Assembly (NCBI GenBank): GCA_015062045.1
Contig: SUVJ01000004.1
Location: 1-62,178, forward strand
Length of the DNA: 62,178 nt
DNA from: Akkermansiaceae bacterium
GTDB lineage: Bacteria; Verrucomicrobiota; Verrucomicrobiia; Verrucomicrobiales; Akkermansiaceae
Direction: 5' to 3'
The translations under genes were made by a program, and so were the position numbers. The notes below the pieces were generated by a model. That model saw only the letters and a program-made list of their open reading frames with translations. It searched no databases and was not told the DNA's origin. This document shows, one piece after another, positions 43,181 through 52,578 of the stretch. Each line of letters starts with the position of its first letter. Position 1 is the stretch's first letter.

Positions 43181-44199
43181 TCCTTTTTCAGGCAAATGTA
43201 AACATCCTCAGCCGGGTAGTCTATTTTTGAAGAGGCGTTAGCCGCTGCACATTCCACGCGATTATAATGCAGATACACCGCAGACACCGGCTCCATGGGT
43301 TCTTTGCTGTATAGCACCTCCGCAATAGCAAACTCACGAGTTTTCTCACATGCATCCCGCCCTATGAAATAGCTGTAATCCGTCACAGATTTCACCTTCA
43401 GGATACAGTAACACGAGTTCAGGCGTTTCAACAGCTCCGCCTTGGACATGCTGACCGGGGCAGCGGCATCCGGGGAGGTAAACACCTCTACAGACTGCTG
43501 TAAGTGAGCATCGGGCAAGGAGAAACAGCCCCACTCATACGAGGGGTGCAACAAGCGGTTCGGGCGGGTTTTATGCAAGTGCTCGCGCACAAGCTCATAG
43601 CAATCCGCATGCGCTAAGGACACCCGCAATACGGACTCCGCAGCATTCCCCACTTCAAGCTGAAGCGACGCGTCCGAAACAGCCGTGGCATCTGCCCCCT
43701 GCTCCAACAAATAACGGGCTACATCGGTAAACCCCAGCTCAACCGCGCGCATTAAAGGCGTATACCCCGGCACACAATACTGAACATCGCGGTACAGGCG
43801 GCTCTCCAAATCTGCCCCGCCTTGTACCAGCAATTGAACAAGTTGGAGGTTTCCTTGTTTTACGGCTGCGTGCAATGGGGTTGCTTGGGTTTCCCCGTAA
43901 TACTCTACGCTGTATCGGGCCTCGGTATCAGCCCCCAAAGCAAGGCAACGTTTTACCATATCGGGGCGGTTTTGTAACACAGCATACATGAGGGGAGACC
44001 TGGAGGTGTGCCCCATGCCGAAATCGATTTGAGTGTTCACGTTATCGCGGTTCAGGGCATGCCAATGAACCTCCACCTCATGAGAGCCCTCCACCACGTG
44101 CAAAAGCTCCGTTGTTTTCTCCGAGGGCATGAGGACATACCCCATCAACACACCTGCGCAAAGGGCAGCTAAATAGTAAAAATATGTTTTCTTCATCAT
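43066..44199 (-). CDS. Ankyrin-repeat envelope protein
   Basis: The 377-residue protein has an N-terminal membrane segment (TYFYYLAALCAGVLMGYVLM) and ankyrin repeats over residues 65-185 (SPLMYAVLQNRPDMVKRCLALGADTEA; TPLHAAVKQGNLQLVQLLVQGGADLES; TPLMRAVELGFTDVARYLLEQGADATA). The C-terminal 190 residues form an unknown domain ending in INFYEVWDDTVYLAGKDVSA. It probably faces the periplasm. The start overlaps the end of the upstream lipoprotein gene by four bases (ATGA), so the two are translationally coupled. Confidence 0.82.
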   Translation of the reverse strand: MMKKTYFYYLAALCAGVLMGYVLMPSEKTTELLHVVEGSHEVEVHWHALNRDNVNTQIDFGMGHTSRSPLMYAVLQNRPDMVKRCLALGADTEARYSVEYYGETQATPLHAAVKQGNLQLVQLLVQGGADLESRLYRDVQYCVPGYTPLMRAVELGFTDVARYLLEQGADATAVSDASLQLEVGNAAESVLRVSLAHADCYELVREHLHKTRPNRLLHPSYEWGCFSLPDAHLQQSVEVFTSPDAAAPVSMSKAELLKRLNSCYCILKVKSVTDYSYFIGRDACEKTREFAIAEVLYSKEPMEPVSAVYLHYNRVECAAANASSKIDYPAEDVYICLKKEAFARLEKALYINFYEVWDDTVYLAGKDVSAIVQALIQ

Positions 44200-45044
44200 T
44201 GTGAATGTGCTTTGAATTCCGTGCGGTAAAGTTCCGGGTTTTCCTCTTGAGCTGTCAGATAACGAGGGTCGGGCTGCAAGGCATAGGCCTTTTTAAAGAG
44301 AGCGGTTGAGGCGGGATAATCCCCATAGTGACGCGCCAACAAGCCGATAAGGTAAACGGGCTCTGCCGCTTGCGGGCACTTGCGGTGAGCCAGGCGGGCA
44401 TGCTCCAGCGCAGTGGCCCAATCTTTACGCTTGCAGGCATGCACGGCCTGCTCCAGCTCGGGCGGGGCACCCGCAAGCTTAAGATGCACCGTATATGTTT
44501 GCGGGTGCGGGGCTATATACGGCAGCATATCTTTTACAAAAAGGCGGCATGGTTCCTGCACCCCTATGCGGGTATAAGCCGCACCGGGCACCGTTACGGT
44601 ATGCGTGCGGCTCCACAACAGCTTAGGCCCATGCAACAGGCTGACACGTGCGCTCAGCTCTGCATATACGGGCACGGCAAAAGCCCTTTTCAGCCTATTC
44701 TCATGCAATGTATTAAGCTCATTTTCACCGAGCTGAGTCACAGCCTCCTTTTTACCGTTGATGCGGCAACGAATCGACACGGCATCCACCACCAAACGCA
44801 CGGCAGCATCACCCGCCTGCTTGGCATCGGCAGATTTAGCGGTCTGTTTCAATGCCGCAGCAAACTCGCGTTCCAACGCACGCTCCACCCCCTTGCGGGC
44901 ATCCGCCTGCACCACCAGCTGCGCACCTTGCGGCATCTCCACCTGCGGCGGGGCAAGATACTCCATTTGCACCTGCCGTTGGGCAACGCACCCCACCCAC
45001 AGCAAAGGCATGATACACGCAAAAATGGCAGTTAATAATTTCAT
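44196..45044 (-). CDS. Lipoprotein with TPR-like C-terminus
   Basis: The 282-residue protein has a lipoprotein signal (MKLLTAIFACIMPLLWVGC, lipobox WVGC), a mixed middle domain and, from residue 205, a TPR-like pair (ELEQAVHACKRKDWATALEHARLAHRKC; PVYLIGLLARHYGDYPASTALFKKAYAL). TPR units bind partner proteins. Coupled translation with the ankyrin gene suggests the two products work together at the envelope. No further family is recognised. Confidence 0.78.
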   Translation of the reverse strand: MKLLTAIFACIMPLLWVGCVAQRQVQMEYLAPPQVEMPQGAQLVVQADARKGVERALEREFAAALKQTAKSADAKQAGDAAVRLVVDAVSIRCRINGKKEAVTQLGENELNTLHENRLKRAFAVPVYAELSARVSLLHGPKLLWSRTHTVTVPGAAYTRIGVQEPCRLFVKDMLPYIAPHPQTYTVHLKLAGAPPELEQAVHACKRKDWATALEHARLAHRKCPQAAEPVYLIGLLARHYGDYPASTALFKKAYALQPDPRYLTAQEENPELYRTEFKAHSQ

Positions 45045-45135
45045 CTCTGCCTAAGATAATACACAATCCCCGCGAATCCGCAACACAAAAGCATGAAAAG
45101 TGCCTGCGGATGCCGTATTATGCCATAAAAGGGCT

Positions 45136-45164
45136 TTGAAAGTGAGCCTCTTTTATGATAGGAT
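45136..45164 (+). promoter_or_regulatory. Promoter of clpP-clpX
   Basis: TTGAAA (45136-45141), a 17-base spacer and TAGGAT (45159-45164), 15 bases before the clpP start. No CIRCE or CtsR site is seen. Confidence 0.6.
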
Positions 45165-45179
45165 AGGCAAACACAAGTT

Positions 45180-45794
45180 ATGGACACTCCTAAAAATTAC
45201 TACATCCCCACTGTCATCGAGAAAACCGGGCAAGGCGAGCGCGCTTATGATATATACTCTCGCCTGTTGCTGGACCGCGTGATATTTCTCGGCACGGAAA
45301 TCGATGACACCGTAGCCAACTCCGTCATCGCCCAACTGCTGTTCTTGCAGATGACAGACCCGAAAAAGGACATCCACATCTACATCAACTCCCCCGGTGG
45401 CTCCGTAACGGCAGGTCTTGCCATTTACGACACCATGCAATTTATCTCTTGCGATATCAACACCTACTGCATCGGCATTGCGGCCTCCATGGCATCCGTA
45501 TTACTGGCCGCCGGCACCAAGGGCAAGCGTTTTTGCCTGCCGAACTCTCACGTAATGATTCACCAAGTACGCGGCGGCGCACAAGGCACCGCAGCCGATG
45601 TAGAGCGCACCATCAACTTTATGTTCAGTTTGGATAAACGCCTCACCGGCATTCTCGCCAAACACACCGGCAAAGAGTTTGACACCGTTAAGGCAGACCA
45701 AGACCGCGACAAGTACATGACGGCAGAGGAGTCTCTGGAATACGGGCTCGTGGACCGCATTCTGACACATAAACCGATCCCCGGCAAAGCCTAA
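45180..45794 (+). CDS. clpP: ATP-dependent Clp protease proteolytic subunit
   Basis: The 204-residue serine protease forms the tetradecameric chamber used with ClpX. Catalytic Ser is in [14 protein letters not shown], His in [12 protein letters not shown], Asp in [16 protein letters not shown]-type N-terminal segment reads [11 protein letters not shown] and [11 protein letters not shown] supplies the oxyanion region. No long propeptide is present. clpX follows 12 bases on. Confidence 0.97.
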   Translation: MDTPKNYYIPTVIEKTGQGERAYDIYSRLLLDRVIFLGTEIDDTVANSVIAQLLFLQMTDPKKDIHIYINSPGGSVTAGLAIYDTMQFISCDINTYCIGIAASMASVLLAAGTKGKRFCLPNSHVMIHQVRGGAQGTAADVERTINFMFSLDKRLTGILAKHTGKEFDTVKADQDRDKYMTAEESLEYGLVDRILTHKPIPGKA

Positions 45795-45806
45795 CCCCAT
45801 TTTCTC

Positions 45807-47189
45807 ATGGCCAATAAAAAGACCACCCGCCACTGCGCGGCCTGCCAAACCCCGGAGGGGCCCACCTGGCCTGTCCTTACGTGGAATGGCCTCAACCTGT
45901 GCTTCAGCTGTATAGAGGACATTGTACACAAAATGTTCATGGAGCCCATGGGGGACCAGGCAGCCGAGCACATGGTCATGCACATCAAAGAGACGCACCC
46001 CTGGCTGTTGCCGCAGGATGATGCGAACGGCTCACCCGTACTGGATATAGAGACCAAAGCACAAGATAAGTTACCCACCCCGGCAGAGATGCACGCCATG
46101 CTGGACAACTACGTTATCGGCCAGGATTTGGCTAAACGTACCTTTTGCGTGGCTGTGTACAACCACTACCTGCGCCTGCGCCAACCCAAGACGGACGACG
46201 GCACAGAGATTGAGAAGAGCAACATTCTGCTGGCAGGCTCCACCGGCTCCGGCAAAACATTGCTGGCCAAAACGCTTGCCCGTATTTTGGATGTACCGTT
46301 CTGCATTGTGGATGCCACCACCCTCACCGAGGCCGGTTACGTGGGCGAGGATGTGGAGAACATTGTGCTGCGGCTGTTGCAGGCGGCCAACATGAATGTG
46401 GCCAAGGCAGAGCGCGGTATTATCTATGTGGATGAGATTGACAAGATAGGCCGTAAAACACAGAATGTCAGCATCACACGAGATGTCAGCGGCGAGGGCG
46501 TGCAACAAGCTCTGCTCAAGATTGTGGAGGGTACGGAGTGCAACATACCGCCCAAAGGCGGCCGCAAACACCCCAACGAGGAGTACATCCGCGTCAATAC
46601 CGAGAACATCCTCTTTATCTGCGGCGGCGCCTTCGTAGGGCTGGAGGGCATCATCCGCAAGCGCATCGGCTCCACCGCCATGGGCTTTGCCTCCATTGAA
46701 GAAGACCGCGACACCAAGGAGTTTACAGAGGAAGAAGTGCTGGCAAAAGCCATGCCGGAGGACTTCTTCATGTTCGGCATGATACCGGAGCTGATGGGGC
46801 GTTTACCCATCTTTGCCCCCCTGACCACGCTTACAGAAGACCAGCTTGTCACCCTGCTCACCGAGCCCAAGAACGCCTTGGTGAAACAGTACACCAAGCT
46901 ACTCAAGATGAACGGCGTAGACCTTGTAGTGAAAGAAGAAGCCCTGCGCGCCATGGCACGCCAGGCTATAGAGCGCGGCACCGGGGCCCGCGCCCTGCGT
47001 GGCATTTTTGAGCGCATTATGCTTGATATCATGTACGAGGTACCCAGCGACAAGAGCATTACCACCGTCACCGTGACAGAGGATTGCGTGCTGGGTAAAG
47101 GTGCGCCCGAAATCTCACGAGAAAAGGCATCTGCCCCGGCTGCCAAAAAGCCCAAAGCAGCAGCTAAACCCCGTAAAAAGAAAGCCTGA
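45807..47189 (+). CDS. clpX: ClpX, ATPase subunit of ClpXP
   Basis: The 460-residue unfoldase has an N-terminal zinc domain (HCAACQ...LCFSC) with longer spacing than usual, then the AAA+ core: [20 protein letters not shown] (Walker A), [14 protein letters not shown] (Walker B), [15 protein letters not shown], the RKRIGS pore-loop region [10 protein letters not shown] and sensor 2 [13 protein letters not shown] tail of about 25 Lys/Ala/Pro residues is unusual and may be flexible. It delivers tagged proteins to ClpP, with which it is co-transcribed, and tsaD follows seven bases later. Confidence 0.97.
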   Translation: MANKKTTRHCAACQTPEGPTWPVLTWNGLNLCFSCIEDIVHKMFMEPMGDQAAEHMVMHIKETHPWLLPQDDANGSPVLDIETKAQDKLPTPAEMHAMLDNYVIGQDLAKRTFCVAVYNHYLRLRQPKTDDGTEIEKSNILLAGSTGSGKTLLAKTLARILDVPFCIVDATTLTEAGYVGEDVENIVLRLLQAANMNVAKAERGIIYVDEIDKIGRKTQNVSITRDVSGEGVQQALLKIVEGTECNIPPKGGRKHPNEEYIRVNTENILFICGGAFVGLEGIIRKRIGSTAMGFASIEEDRDTKEFTEEEVLAKAMPEDFFMFGMIPELMGRLPIFAPLTTLTEDQLVTLLTEPKNALVKQYTKLLKMNGVDLVVKEEALRAMARQAIERGTGARALRGIFERIMLDIMYEVPSDKSITTVTVTEDCVLGKGAPEISREKASAPAAKKPKAAAKPRKKKA

Positions 47190-47196
47190 TAAAACA

Positions 47197-48249
47197 ATGT
47201 TGGTACTGGGAATCGAGTCCAGCTGCGACGAAACAGCCGTAGCCCTGATTGAAGAGTTTGCGGGGGAGCCGCAACCGCGTGTGCTCAGCTCCGTTATCTC
47301 TACCCAGATACCCCTGCACCGCCTATATGGCGGTGTCATCCCCGAGCTGGCCTCCCGCAACCACTCCTCTAACCTGCCCGGAGTGCTGCGAGAGGCCCTT
47401 ACAAAGGCCAACCGCAGTATTCATGAGGTGGATGCCTTTGCCAGCACGGCGGGGCCGGGGCTGGTGGCAGCCCTGTTGGTAGGCAATACAGCGGCCAAGG
47501 CTTTGGCGTTGGCCGCAGGTAAGCCATTTATTGCCGTTAACCATTTGGAGGGGCACTTGCTCTCCCCCTTTATCACCCACCCTCAAGGGCTTGTCCCACA
47601 TTTGGGCTTAGTGGTATCCGGCGGGCACACCTTGATTATAGATGTACAGGGGAGCGGCAACTACACCCTGCTGGGGCGCTCCAAAGACGACGCCGCAGGC
47701 GAAGCCTTTGACAAAGTTGCCAAAATGCTCGACCTGCCCTACCCGGGTGGGCCGGAGATTGATAAACGCGCCGAGCAGGGCGACCCCGAGCGCTTTAAGT
47801 TCCCCCGCCCCATGATACACGAGGACCACTTGGATTTCTCTTTCTCGGGGCTTAAAACCGCCGTGCTCTACACCCTGCCCAAACTGGTAAAAAGCGGCAA
47901 CCCCAATGATTTGGAGCCGCAAACCATGTGCGATCTCTGCGCAGGGGTGCGCCAGGCGATTCTGGATGTCCTTATCCACAAAGCCATGAAAGCCCTTAAA
48001 CGTACGGGGCATAAGGTACTGGCGGTATCCGGCGGGGTATCCTGCAACTCTGCGTTGCGCCGTCAACTCAAAGAGCGTTGCGAGCGTGCCCGTATCGAGC
48101 TGGTATTGCCGCCTAACAACCTCACCACCGACAACGCCGCCATGATTGCCTTTGCCGGCTTGTTGCGCGCCCGCAGCGGTGATTTTTCTCCCTTGGATAC
48201 CCCTGTAGACCCCAACCTGCGTTTGGCGGGGGCTCAAACACGCGCCTGA
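47197..48249 (+). CDS. tsaD: tRNA threonylcarbamoyladenosine transferase TsaD
   Basis: The 350-residue ASKHA-fold protein transfers the threonylcarbamoyl group to A37 of ANN-decoding tRNAs. It begins LVLGIESSCDETAVALI and shows the metal site NHLEGHLLSP, VVSGGHTLI, LGRSKDDAAGEAFDKVAKML and VSGGVSCNSALR. The ATG at 47197 fits the family start exactly; an earlier in-frame start lies inside clpX. Confidence 0.97.
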   Translation: MLVLGIESSCDETAVALIEEFAGEPQPRVLSSVISTQIPLHRLYGGVIPELASRNHSSNLPGVLREALTKANRSIHEVDAFASTAGPGLVAALLVGNTAAKALALAAGKPFIAVNHLEGHLLSPFITHPQGLVPHLGLVVSGGHTLIIDVQGSGNYTLLGRSKDDAAGEAFDKVAKMLDLPYPGGPEIDKRAEQGDPERFKFPRPMIHEDHLDFSFSGLKTAVLYTLPKLVKSGNPNDLEPQTMCDLCAGVRQAILDVLIHKAMKALKRTGHKVLAVSGGVSCNSALRRQLKERCERARIELVLPPNNLTTDNAAMIAFAGLLRARSGDFSPLDTPVDPNLRLAGAQTRA

Positions 48250-48260
48250 TTTTTACCACC

Positions 48261-49163
48261 ATGAGTTTAAGAGACAAGCTGGTAGAGATACTGCCCAACC
48301 TGTTACCCACCCGAGAGGAGGAAGCCATTAAAGGCAAGGAGCTCATTGCCCGCGTGCGAGCCGTGCTGGGGGATGCGTACTCGGACCACTCCCTGCGCTC
48401 CCAATTCTCTTTCATCGCGCTGGAGCCCGGCTCCTGCCTGGCCCGCGTGCCCAACGGCCAAGGCTACTACCTGCGCACGGAAGCCTCCGCGCCCTCCCTG
48501 CACAATATGTTTGAGAGCGAGGCAGAGGCATCCCGAGACGGGCATGATCCCCTGCACAAAGCACTGGCCTTGGCTGTAAGGCTATACGATACCACCGGCA
48601 TGGGCGTGTTCGTTTACCCGGTGGAGGAGGCAGAAAGCTGGGAGCACCCGGACTTGGTAGCCGTGCAATGGCCGGCCGGCAGCACGGATGAAGCCGGGGC
48701 CTACATTATAGATGACACGGCAGATACCACCGCCCATCTGCGCGCCGTTTGTGTATGCATAGATGCCGATGCAGAGAGCTGCCGCCGTGCGTTTTTCCGC
48801 ACCTTAGCCTGCGCTTTATGCTCTCACGAGGCAGAGCTTCTGCTCATTGGAGATGAACCGCACATGCCCGATGAGCTCACCCACTTGGCCTCTCTTTACG
48901 GGGTGGGCATACGCGCCATCACGGCCGATTTGGAGGCAAACGCCCTGCCCCGTGCAGACGAGATTTTCCGGGCCGATACAACGGATGCCCGCGGGCTGCT
49001 GTCGGAGCTACCTCAGCTCACCCTGGCACATCCCCGCCACAGGGAGGCACCCTTACTGCCGCAACACCACCTGCCCGCCACGGCTGCCGCCCTGCACTGG
49101 GCGCAAAGCTGCATTGCCAAGGGGCGGGTGGAGGCATACGAGCTGCGAGTAGCCGTTAACTGA
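48261..49163 (+). CDS. Conserved hypothetical protein
   Basis: The 300-residue acidic cytosolic protein starts with a segment like a winged-helix domain (GKELIARVRAVLGDAYSDHSLRSQFS, then SCLARVPNGQGYYLR, residues 20-75), continues with a mixed region and ends with a helix AAALHWAQSCIAKGRVEAYELRVAVN. The middle contains VDLI-like strands and many His and Asp but no known motif. It follows tsaD by 11 bases in the clp operon. A DNA- or ligand-binding role is possible but not supported further. Confidence 0.6.
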   Translation: MSLRDKLVEILPNLLPTREEEAIKGKELIARVRAVLGDAYSDHSLRSQFSFIALEPGSCLARVPNGQGYYLRTEASAPSLHNMFESEAEASRDGHDPLHKALALAVRLYDTTGMGVFVYPVEEAESWEHPDLVAVQWPAGSTDEAGAYIIDDTADTTAHLRAVCVCIDADAESCRRAFFRTLACALCSHEAELLLIGDEPHMPDELTHLASLYGVGIRAITADLEANALPRADEIFRADTTDARGLLSELPQLTLAHPRHREAPLLPQHHLPATAAALHWAQSCIAKGRVEAYELRVAVN

Positions 49164-49177
49164 TATTCTATGAGCAC

Positions 49178-49951
49178 ATGAGCCGCGCCAAACACAGCAA
49201 ACTACGCCTCATCACCCTGCTTGCCGTATTGTTGAGCGGGGTGTACATGGTGCTCTGTGCCTTATGGGGCATGTGCCAAACTGCCGTTTACATACATGAG
49301 ACCATACCTGTTACCGCCACCGTAACAGACCTGCGCCAACGCCCCTTCGAAAGCACTACAGAGGCCTTGGGCAGCGGCAACTTATCCACCGGCGGGGATA
49401 CCGCCTACTTCCCCATTGTTTCCTTTACCTTTGAAAACGGGGCACGCATCGGCAAACTTGCCCTCAATACACCGGATAACGAGGCCCCTCGCATTGGGGA
49501 CCCCATTGAGCTGCGCACCTACCCCTATGATCCCACCGCGCCGGATACCCAACCCTGGCGACCGGAGGGGGTTGCCCCTAACCGTGCCTCCTATTTATGG
49601 GGGGGAGATGCCCTGCAATTACTCTTCGGGCTCACCATCGGTGGTATAGCCTACCTCATGCTGCGCTCTCGCCGTGCCCCGCGTGCAGCCAAGCAAACCG
49701 CCAAACCCAAGCAGCAGCCCAAGCCCGCACCGCAAAAGAAAAACCCGCCACAACCAGCCCCCGCCCCCCCCGCAGAGGAAGAGCCCTTTACCCTCTCCGC
49801 AGAGCCTGCCCCGCCCAAAAAGAAACGCACCCGCAAACCGGCAGACCCCACCGCCCCCAAAAAGCCCCGTGCCCCGCGTAAGAAAAAAGAGGCAGACCCC
49901 ACCGCCCCGCCTAAACCACGTAAACCGCGTAAGAAAAAACAGGCGGAATGA
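49178..49951 (+). CDS. DUF3592-like membrane protein with basic proline-rich tail
   Basis: The 257-residue protein has a first helix (LITLLAVLLSGVYMVLCALWG), a periplasmic beta domain (residues 38-130, IPVTATVTDLRQRPF, FPIVSFTFENGAR, YPYDP) as in DUF3592 proteins, a second helix (ALQLLFGLTIGGIAYLMLR) and a cytosolic tail of 90 residues made of Pro, Lys, Ala and Arg with repeats such as ADPTAPKKPR-APRKKKE. The tail resembles nucleic-acid-binding low-complexity tails. Function unknown. Confidence 0.7.
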   Translation: MSRAKHSKLRLITLLAVLLSGVYMVLCALWGMCQTAVYIHETIPVTATVTDLRQRPFESTTEALGSGNLSTGGDTAYFPIVSFTFENGARIGKLALNTPDNEAPRIGDPIELRTYPYDPTAPDTQPWRPEGVAPNRASYLWGGDALQLLFGLTIGGIAYLMLRSRRAPRAAKQTAKPKQQPKPAPQKKNPPQPAPAPPAEEEPFTLSAEPAPPKKKRTRKPADPTAPKKPRAPRKKKEADPTAPPKPRKPRKKKQAE

Positions 49952-50048
49952 TGCCGGATTTGCCCTCGTATAACGGTCGACAAATAAATGGACTATTTTG
50001 TGTCCGTAAGCGAGCCAAATTTCACGGGTTCAAATTTATTTCTTATCG

Positions 50049-50251
50049 GTACGAGTGGTTTCCGTCTTCGGCAAGCCTACGCCGTGACGAGTCGCCGCTG
50101 CGAGGCTCACCACCCATGCCCGCTCCTGCGGGCAATACGTTGTATTTACCTGCGGCGTAGCCGCTATTATTTTCCCCAGCCCGCGTAAGCGGGCGGCAGT
50201 TCAAATAGCGAGGTGGTGAAGCGAGCCTACGGCGAGCGAAACCACTCGTAC
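50049..50251. repeat. Nested palindromic repeat E3
   Basis: Outer arms GTACGAGTGGTTTC (50049-50062) and their exact complement (50238-50251) enclose a second imperfect pair (CTCACCACC around 50107, GGTGGTGAA around 50212) and three perfect small hairpins: 50118-50133, 50152-50164 and 50179-50194. The design is that of E1/E2 with different sequence. Confidence 0.7.
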
Positions 50252-50367
50252 AAAACCAAAACAAACGAAACCCGTGAAACGGGTGACAGTTAAGTTGGGT
50301 TTCAATTTGCAGCTATGGCTAAAAAATTACCCATATTTCAAATTCATAGTTGACTCAATAAAATGAC

Positions 50368-50389
50368 GCCCCGCAAAGCGGGGCTTTTT
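50368..50389 (+). terminator. Stand-alone terminator
   Basis: GCCCCGC (50368-50374), loop AAA, GCGGGGC (50378-50384) and five T. It lies between repeats E3 and E2, more than 400 bases from the nearest gene on the plus strand, so it could end a short non-coding transcript or read-through from 49951. Confidence 0.75.
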
Positions 50390-50402
50390 CATATTTGGAC
50401 AT

Positions 50403-50874
50403 CTCTAAAAACTCAACAAAAACTATTTATCTTGCATCCTACGAATCTCCGGTGCCCCTACAAATTTGTAGTTGTGGGGAGAAGGCGAGAGCCAGCGAGC
50501 CGAATTATTGAGCCCCGGCGAGTGGCGCCATAGAATAGTCCGGGTGTGGAGCCGCGCTAGCGGCGGCTTGTCACGGCGTAGGCTTGCCGAAGCCGGAAAC
50601 CCCGGGAAATATGCAAAAATAATTACGCCCCCCGCAGGGGTGGCATAATGTTGCGCTTTGAATTAAGGCATTATATGTACCCCCATATTTAAGCCACGCA
50701 TTATGTCACCCCTCAACCGGGGTTCCGGTTTGTTTGTACGTTTCCCCGGGGTTCCGCCGCTGACGCGGCTCCACACCCGGGCTACCCTATATCGCCCCTC
50801 ACCGGGGCTCTGATTTCGGCGGGCATCCGCCCGCAAGGCATCCCTACAAATTGCCATTTGTCGAGTTTTTAGAG
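50403..50874. repeat. 470-bp nested palindromic repeat E2 (long form)
   Basis: Arms nest towards a common centre: CTCTAAAAACTC (50403-50414) with 50863-50874; GAGCCCCGGCGA-type words near 50510 with 50795-50812; CCGGGTGTGGAGCCGCG near 50538 with its complement ending near 50780; CGGAAACCCCGGGAAA near 50603 with 50740; GGGGTGGCATAATG near 50637 with CATTATGTCACCCC near 50698. The whole could fold as one long branched hairpin. No real gene is inside. Confidence 0.75.
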
Positions 50875-50916
50875 GTCCTCAATTTGTAGGTCTGACTAAT
50901 TACCGAACGTTATACT

Positions 50917-51203
50917 AGCCCCCTTGTGGGGCGAAATAACATAGGCAGGGGCGTAAGCCCCTGCACGTGAAAAAAAAACACCCGAGCCCGAGGAGCGTAG
51001 CGACGAGGCCGACAGATGTATATAGCGTAGGGCGTAAGCCCGGAGCGGAGCGTGACTCGGGGTTAACACCCCTCGTGGGGATTGTGTCGGCCTCCTCGCG
51101 TTGCTCGTCGGGCTCTATATTTTTTGATAATCAGCAGGGGTCGCGCGCGCACTGTGTGCACGCTTGACCGCCTGCCTATGTTATTTCGCCCCACATGGGG
51201 GCT
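50917..51203. repeat. Two R repeats arranged head to head
   Basis: 50917-51048 is the reverse complement of the single R copy at 442-579. 51085-51203 is a more diverged copy in the opposite orientation, sharing for example GCCTATGTTATTTCGCCCCAC and TGTCGGCCTC. Together they form a large inverted repeat. Confidence 0.7.
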
Positions 51204-51295
51204 TGGAAGTACGAAATGTGAAATACAAAATACGAAGTAAGCAAAGCCTCTGCGATGGATTGAGATGCTCACACCTACAAATTACCATTTGGCGA

Positions 51296-51352
51296 ATTTT
51301 TAGAGATCCCCAATTTGTAGGTCTGACTAATTACCAAACGTTATACTAGTAC
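51296..51352 (+). repeat. Direct copy of the E2 right border
   Basis: The words TTTTTAGAG, CAATTTGTAGGTCTGACTAA and ACGTTATACTAG match 50866-50916 with few changes. It lies just past the second R copy, so the R pair is bracketed by direct copies of this border, as if inserted or duplicated. The remaining 51353-51424 is the leader of the ApbC gene with no clear promoter. Confidence 0.7.
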
Positions 51353-51424
51353 TGACGGGGATTAAGCTTGCAATTGGTAGAGAGATATGATTAAATACCC
51401 CTGAAATTCAGGAATTAAAGTTTT

Positions 51425-52501
51425 ATGAGTGAACCGCAATTAACCCCGGCGCTGATACGCGCCGCGTTGACCACAGTAAAGTACCCGGGTTTCAGCCGAG
51501 ACATCGTCTCGTTCGGGCTGGTGAAAGACATAACGGTATCCGAGGCGGGTGCTGTTGTGATAGAGCTCATTATTGAGAGCAAGAATGCCGATGTGCCGCG
51601 CTATATCTATGAGAATGTGATGGCTACGGTAAAAGAGTTGCCGGGTGTAAAACAGTTGGATGTCAACATTGAACACCATGCACCCAAGAGCGTAAAGCAA
51701 CCCGGTGCCAATGATGACCCTGCGGACTGGAAATCGAGCGTGCCCGGGGTAAAACATGTTATCGCCGTAGCCTCCGGCAAGGGTGGTGTGGGTAAGAGCA
51801 CGGTATCTGCCAACTTGGCCGTGGCTCTCTCCAAATTAGGGTACAAGACAGGTTTGCTTGACTTGGATATTTACGGCCCCTCCATGGCGTTGATGTTCGG
51901 CACCAAGGAGCGCCCCGGCTGCTCGGAGAAAGAGCAATTCTTGCCGGTGGAGGCTCACGGGGTGAAGCTGCTCTCCATGGGCTTGATGATAGATGAGGCC
52001 TCCCCCGTGGCCGTGCGTGGTCCCTTGGCTACGCGCTACGTGCAGCAATTTTTGCGAGATGTAGAGTGGGGTGGGCTAGACTTTTTGATTTTGGACATGC
52101 CCCCCGGCACGGGTGATATTCAGCTCACCATCGTGCAGACGGTGGACTTGGCAGGTGCCGTTATCGTTACCACGCCACAAGAGGTTGCACTTATCGATGC
52201 CCGCAAGGCCGTGGGGCTCTTCCAGCGAGTGGAGACCCCGATTCTGGGCCTCATTGAGAACATGAGCTACTTTGTATGCCCCAGCGACGGGCTCATTTAC
52301 AACATTTTCGGCGAGGGCGGCGGCGAGCGCGAAGCTCAAAAACTGGGCGTACCCCTGCTGGGCCGCATTCCCTTGGATATTCAGACCCGCTCCTGCGGTG
52401 ATGAGGGCCACCCCGTTGCCCTTGAAGACCCGGGCAAGAGCATGGTTGCCGCGGCATTTGAGGGTGTTGCCTCCATGCTGGCCAGCCAATTGGGAGAGTA
52501 A
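51425..52501 (+). CDS. apbC: Mrp/ApbC-type iron-sulfur cluster carrier ATPase
   Basis: The 358-residue protein has an N-terminal MIP18/DUF59 domain (residues 5-85, KYPGFSRDIVSFGLVKDI) and a MinD-like ATPase domain with VASGKGGVGKSTVSANLA (deviant Walker A), DLDIYGPS, VRGPLATRYVQQFL, ILDMPPGTGDIQLT and GLIENMSYFVCPSDG. The usual second cysteine of the CxxC motif reads CPSDG, so only one of the two bridging cysteines is seen. It is expected to carry Fe-S clusters to apo-proteins. Confidence 0.92.
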   Translation: MSEPQLTPALIRAALTTVKYPGFSRDIVSFGLVKDITVSEAGAVVIELIIESKNADVPRYIYENVMATVKELPGVKQLDVNIEHHAPKSVKQPGANDDPADWKSSVPGVKHVIAVASGKGGVGKSTVSANLAVALSKLGYKTGLLDLDIYGPSMALMFGTKERPGCSEKEQFLPVEAHGVKLLSMGLMIDEASPVAVRGPLATRYVQQFLRDVEWGGLDFLILDMPPGTGDIQLTIVQTVDLAGAVIVTTPQEVALIDARKAVGLFQRVETPILGLIENMSYFVCPSDGLIYNIFGEGGGEREAQKLGVPLLGRIPLDIQTRSCGDEGHPVALEDPGKSMVAAAFEGVASMLASQLGE

Positions 52502-52521
52502 ACCTAAACACAGGAATTTAA

Positions 52522-52555
52522 AAAAGCCGGAGTCCATGGACTCCGGCTTTTTTAG
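52522..52555. terminator. Bidirectional terminator after apbC
   Basis: A perfect palindrome of A-run, GCCGGAGTCC, its complement GGACTCCGGC and T-run. It can end transcription from both the apbC side and the convergent lipoprotein gene. Confidence 0.92.
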
Positions 52556-52578
52556 GTTAAAGGAATTGTTTCGGGGTA

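Noticed and set aside
50396..50424. TGGACATCTC at the edge of repeat E2 as a fifth invertible-promoter site
   Set aside because: The first ten bases match but the rest (TAAAAACTC) is not the palindrome, no -10 lies 17 bases on, and no inverted partner at 130-145 bp is found.
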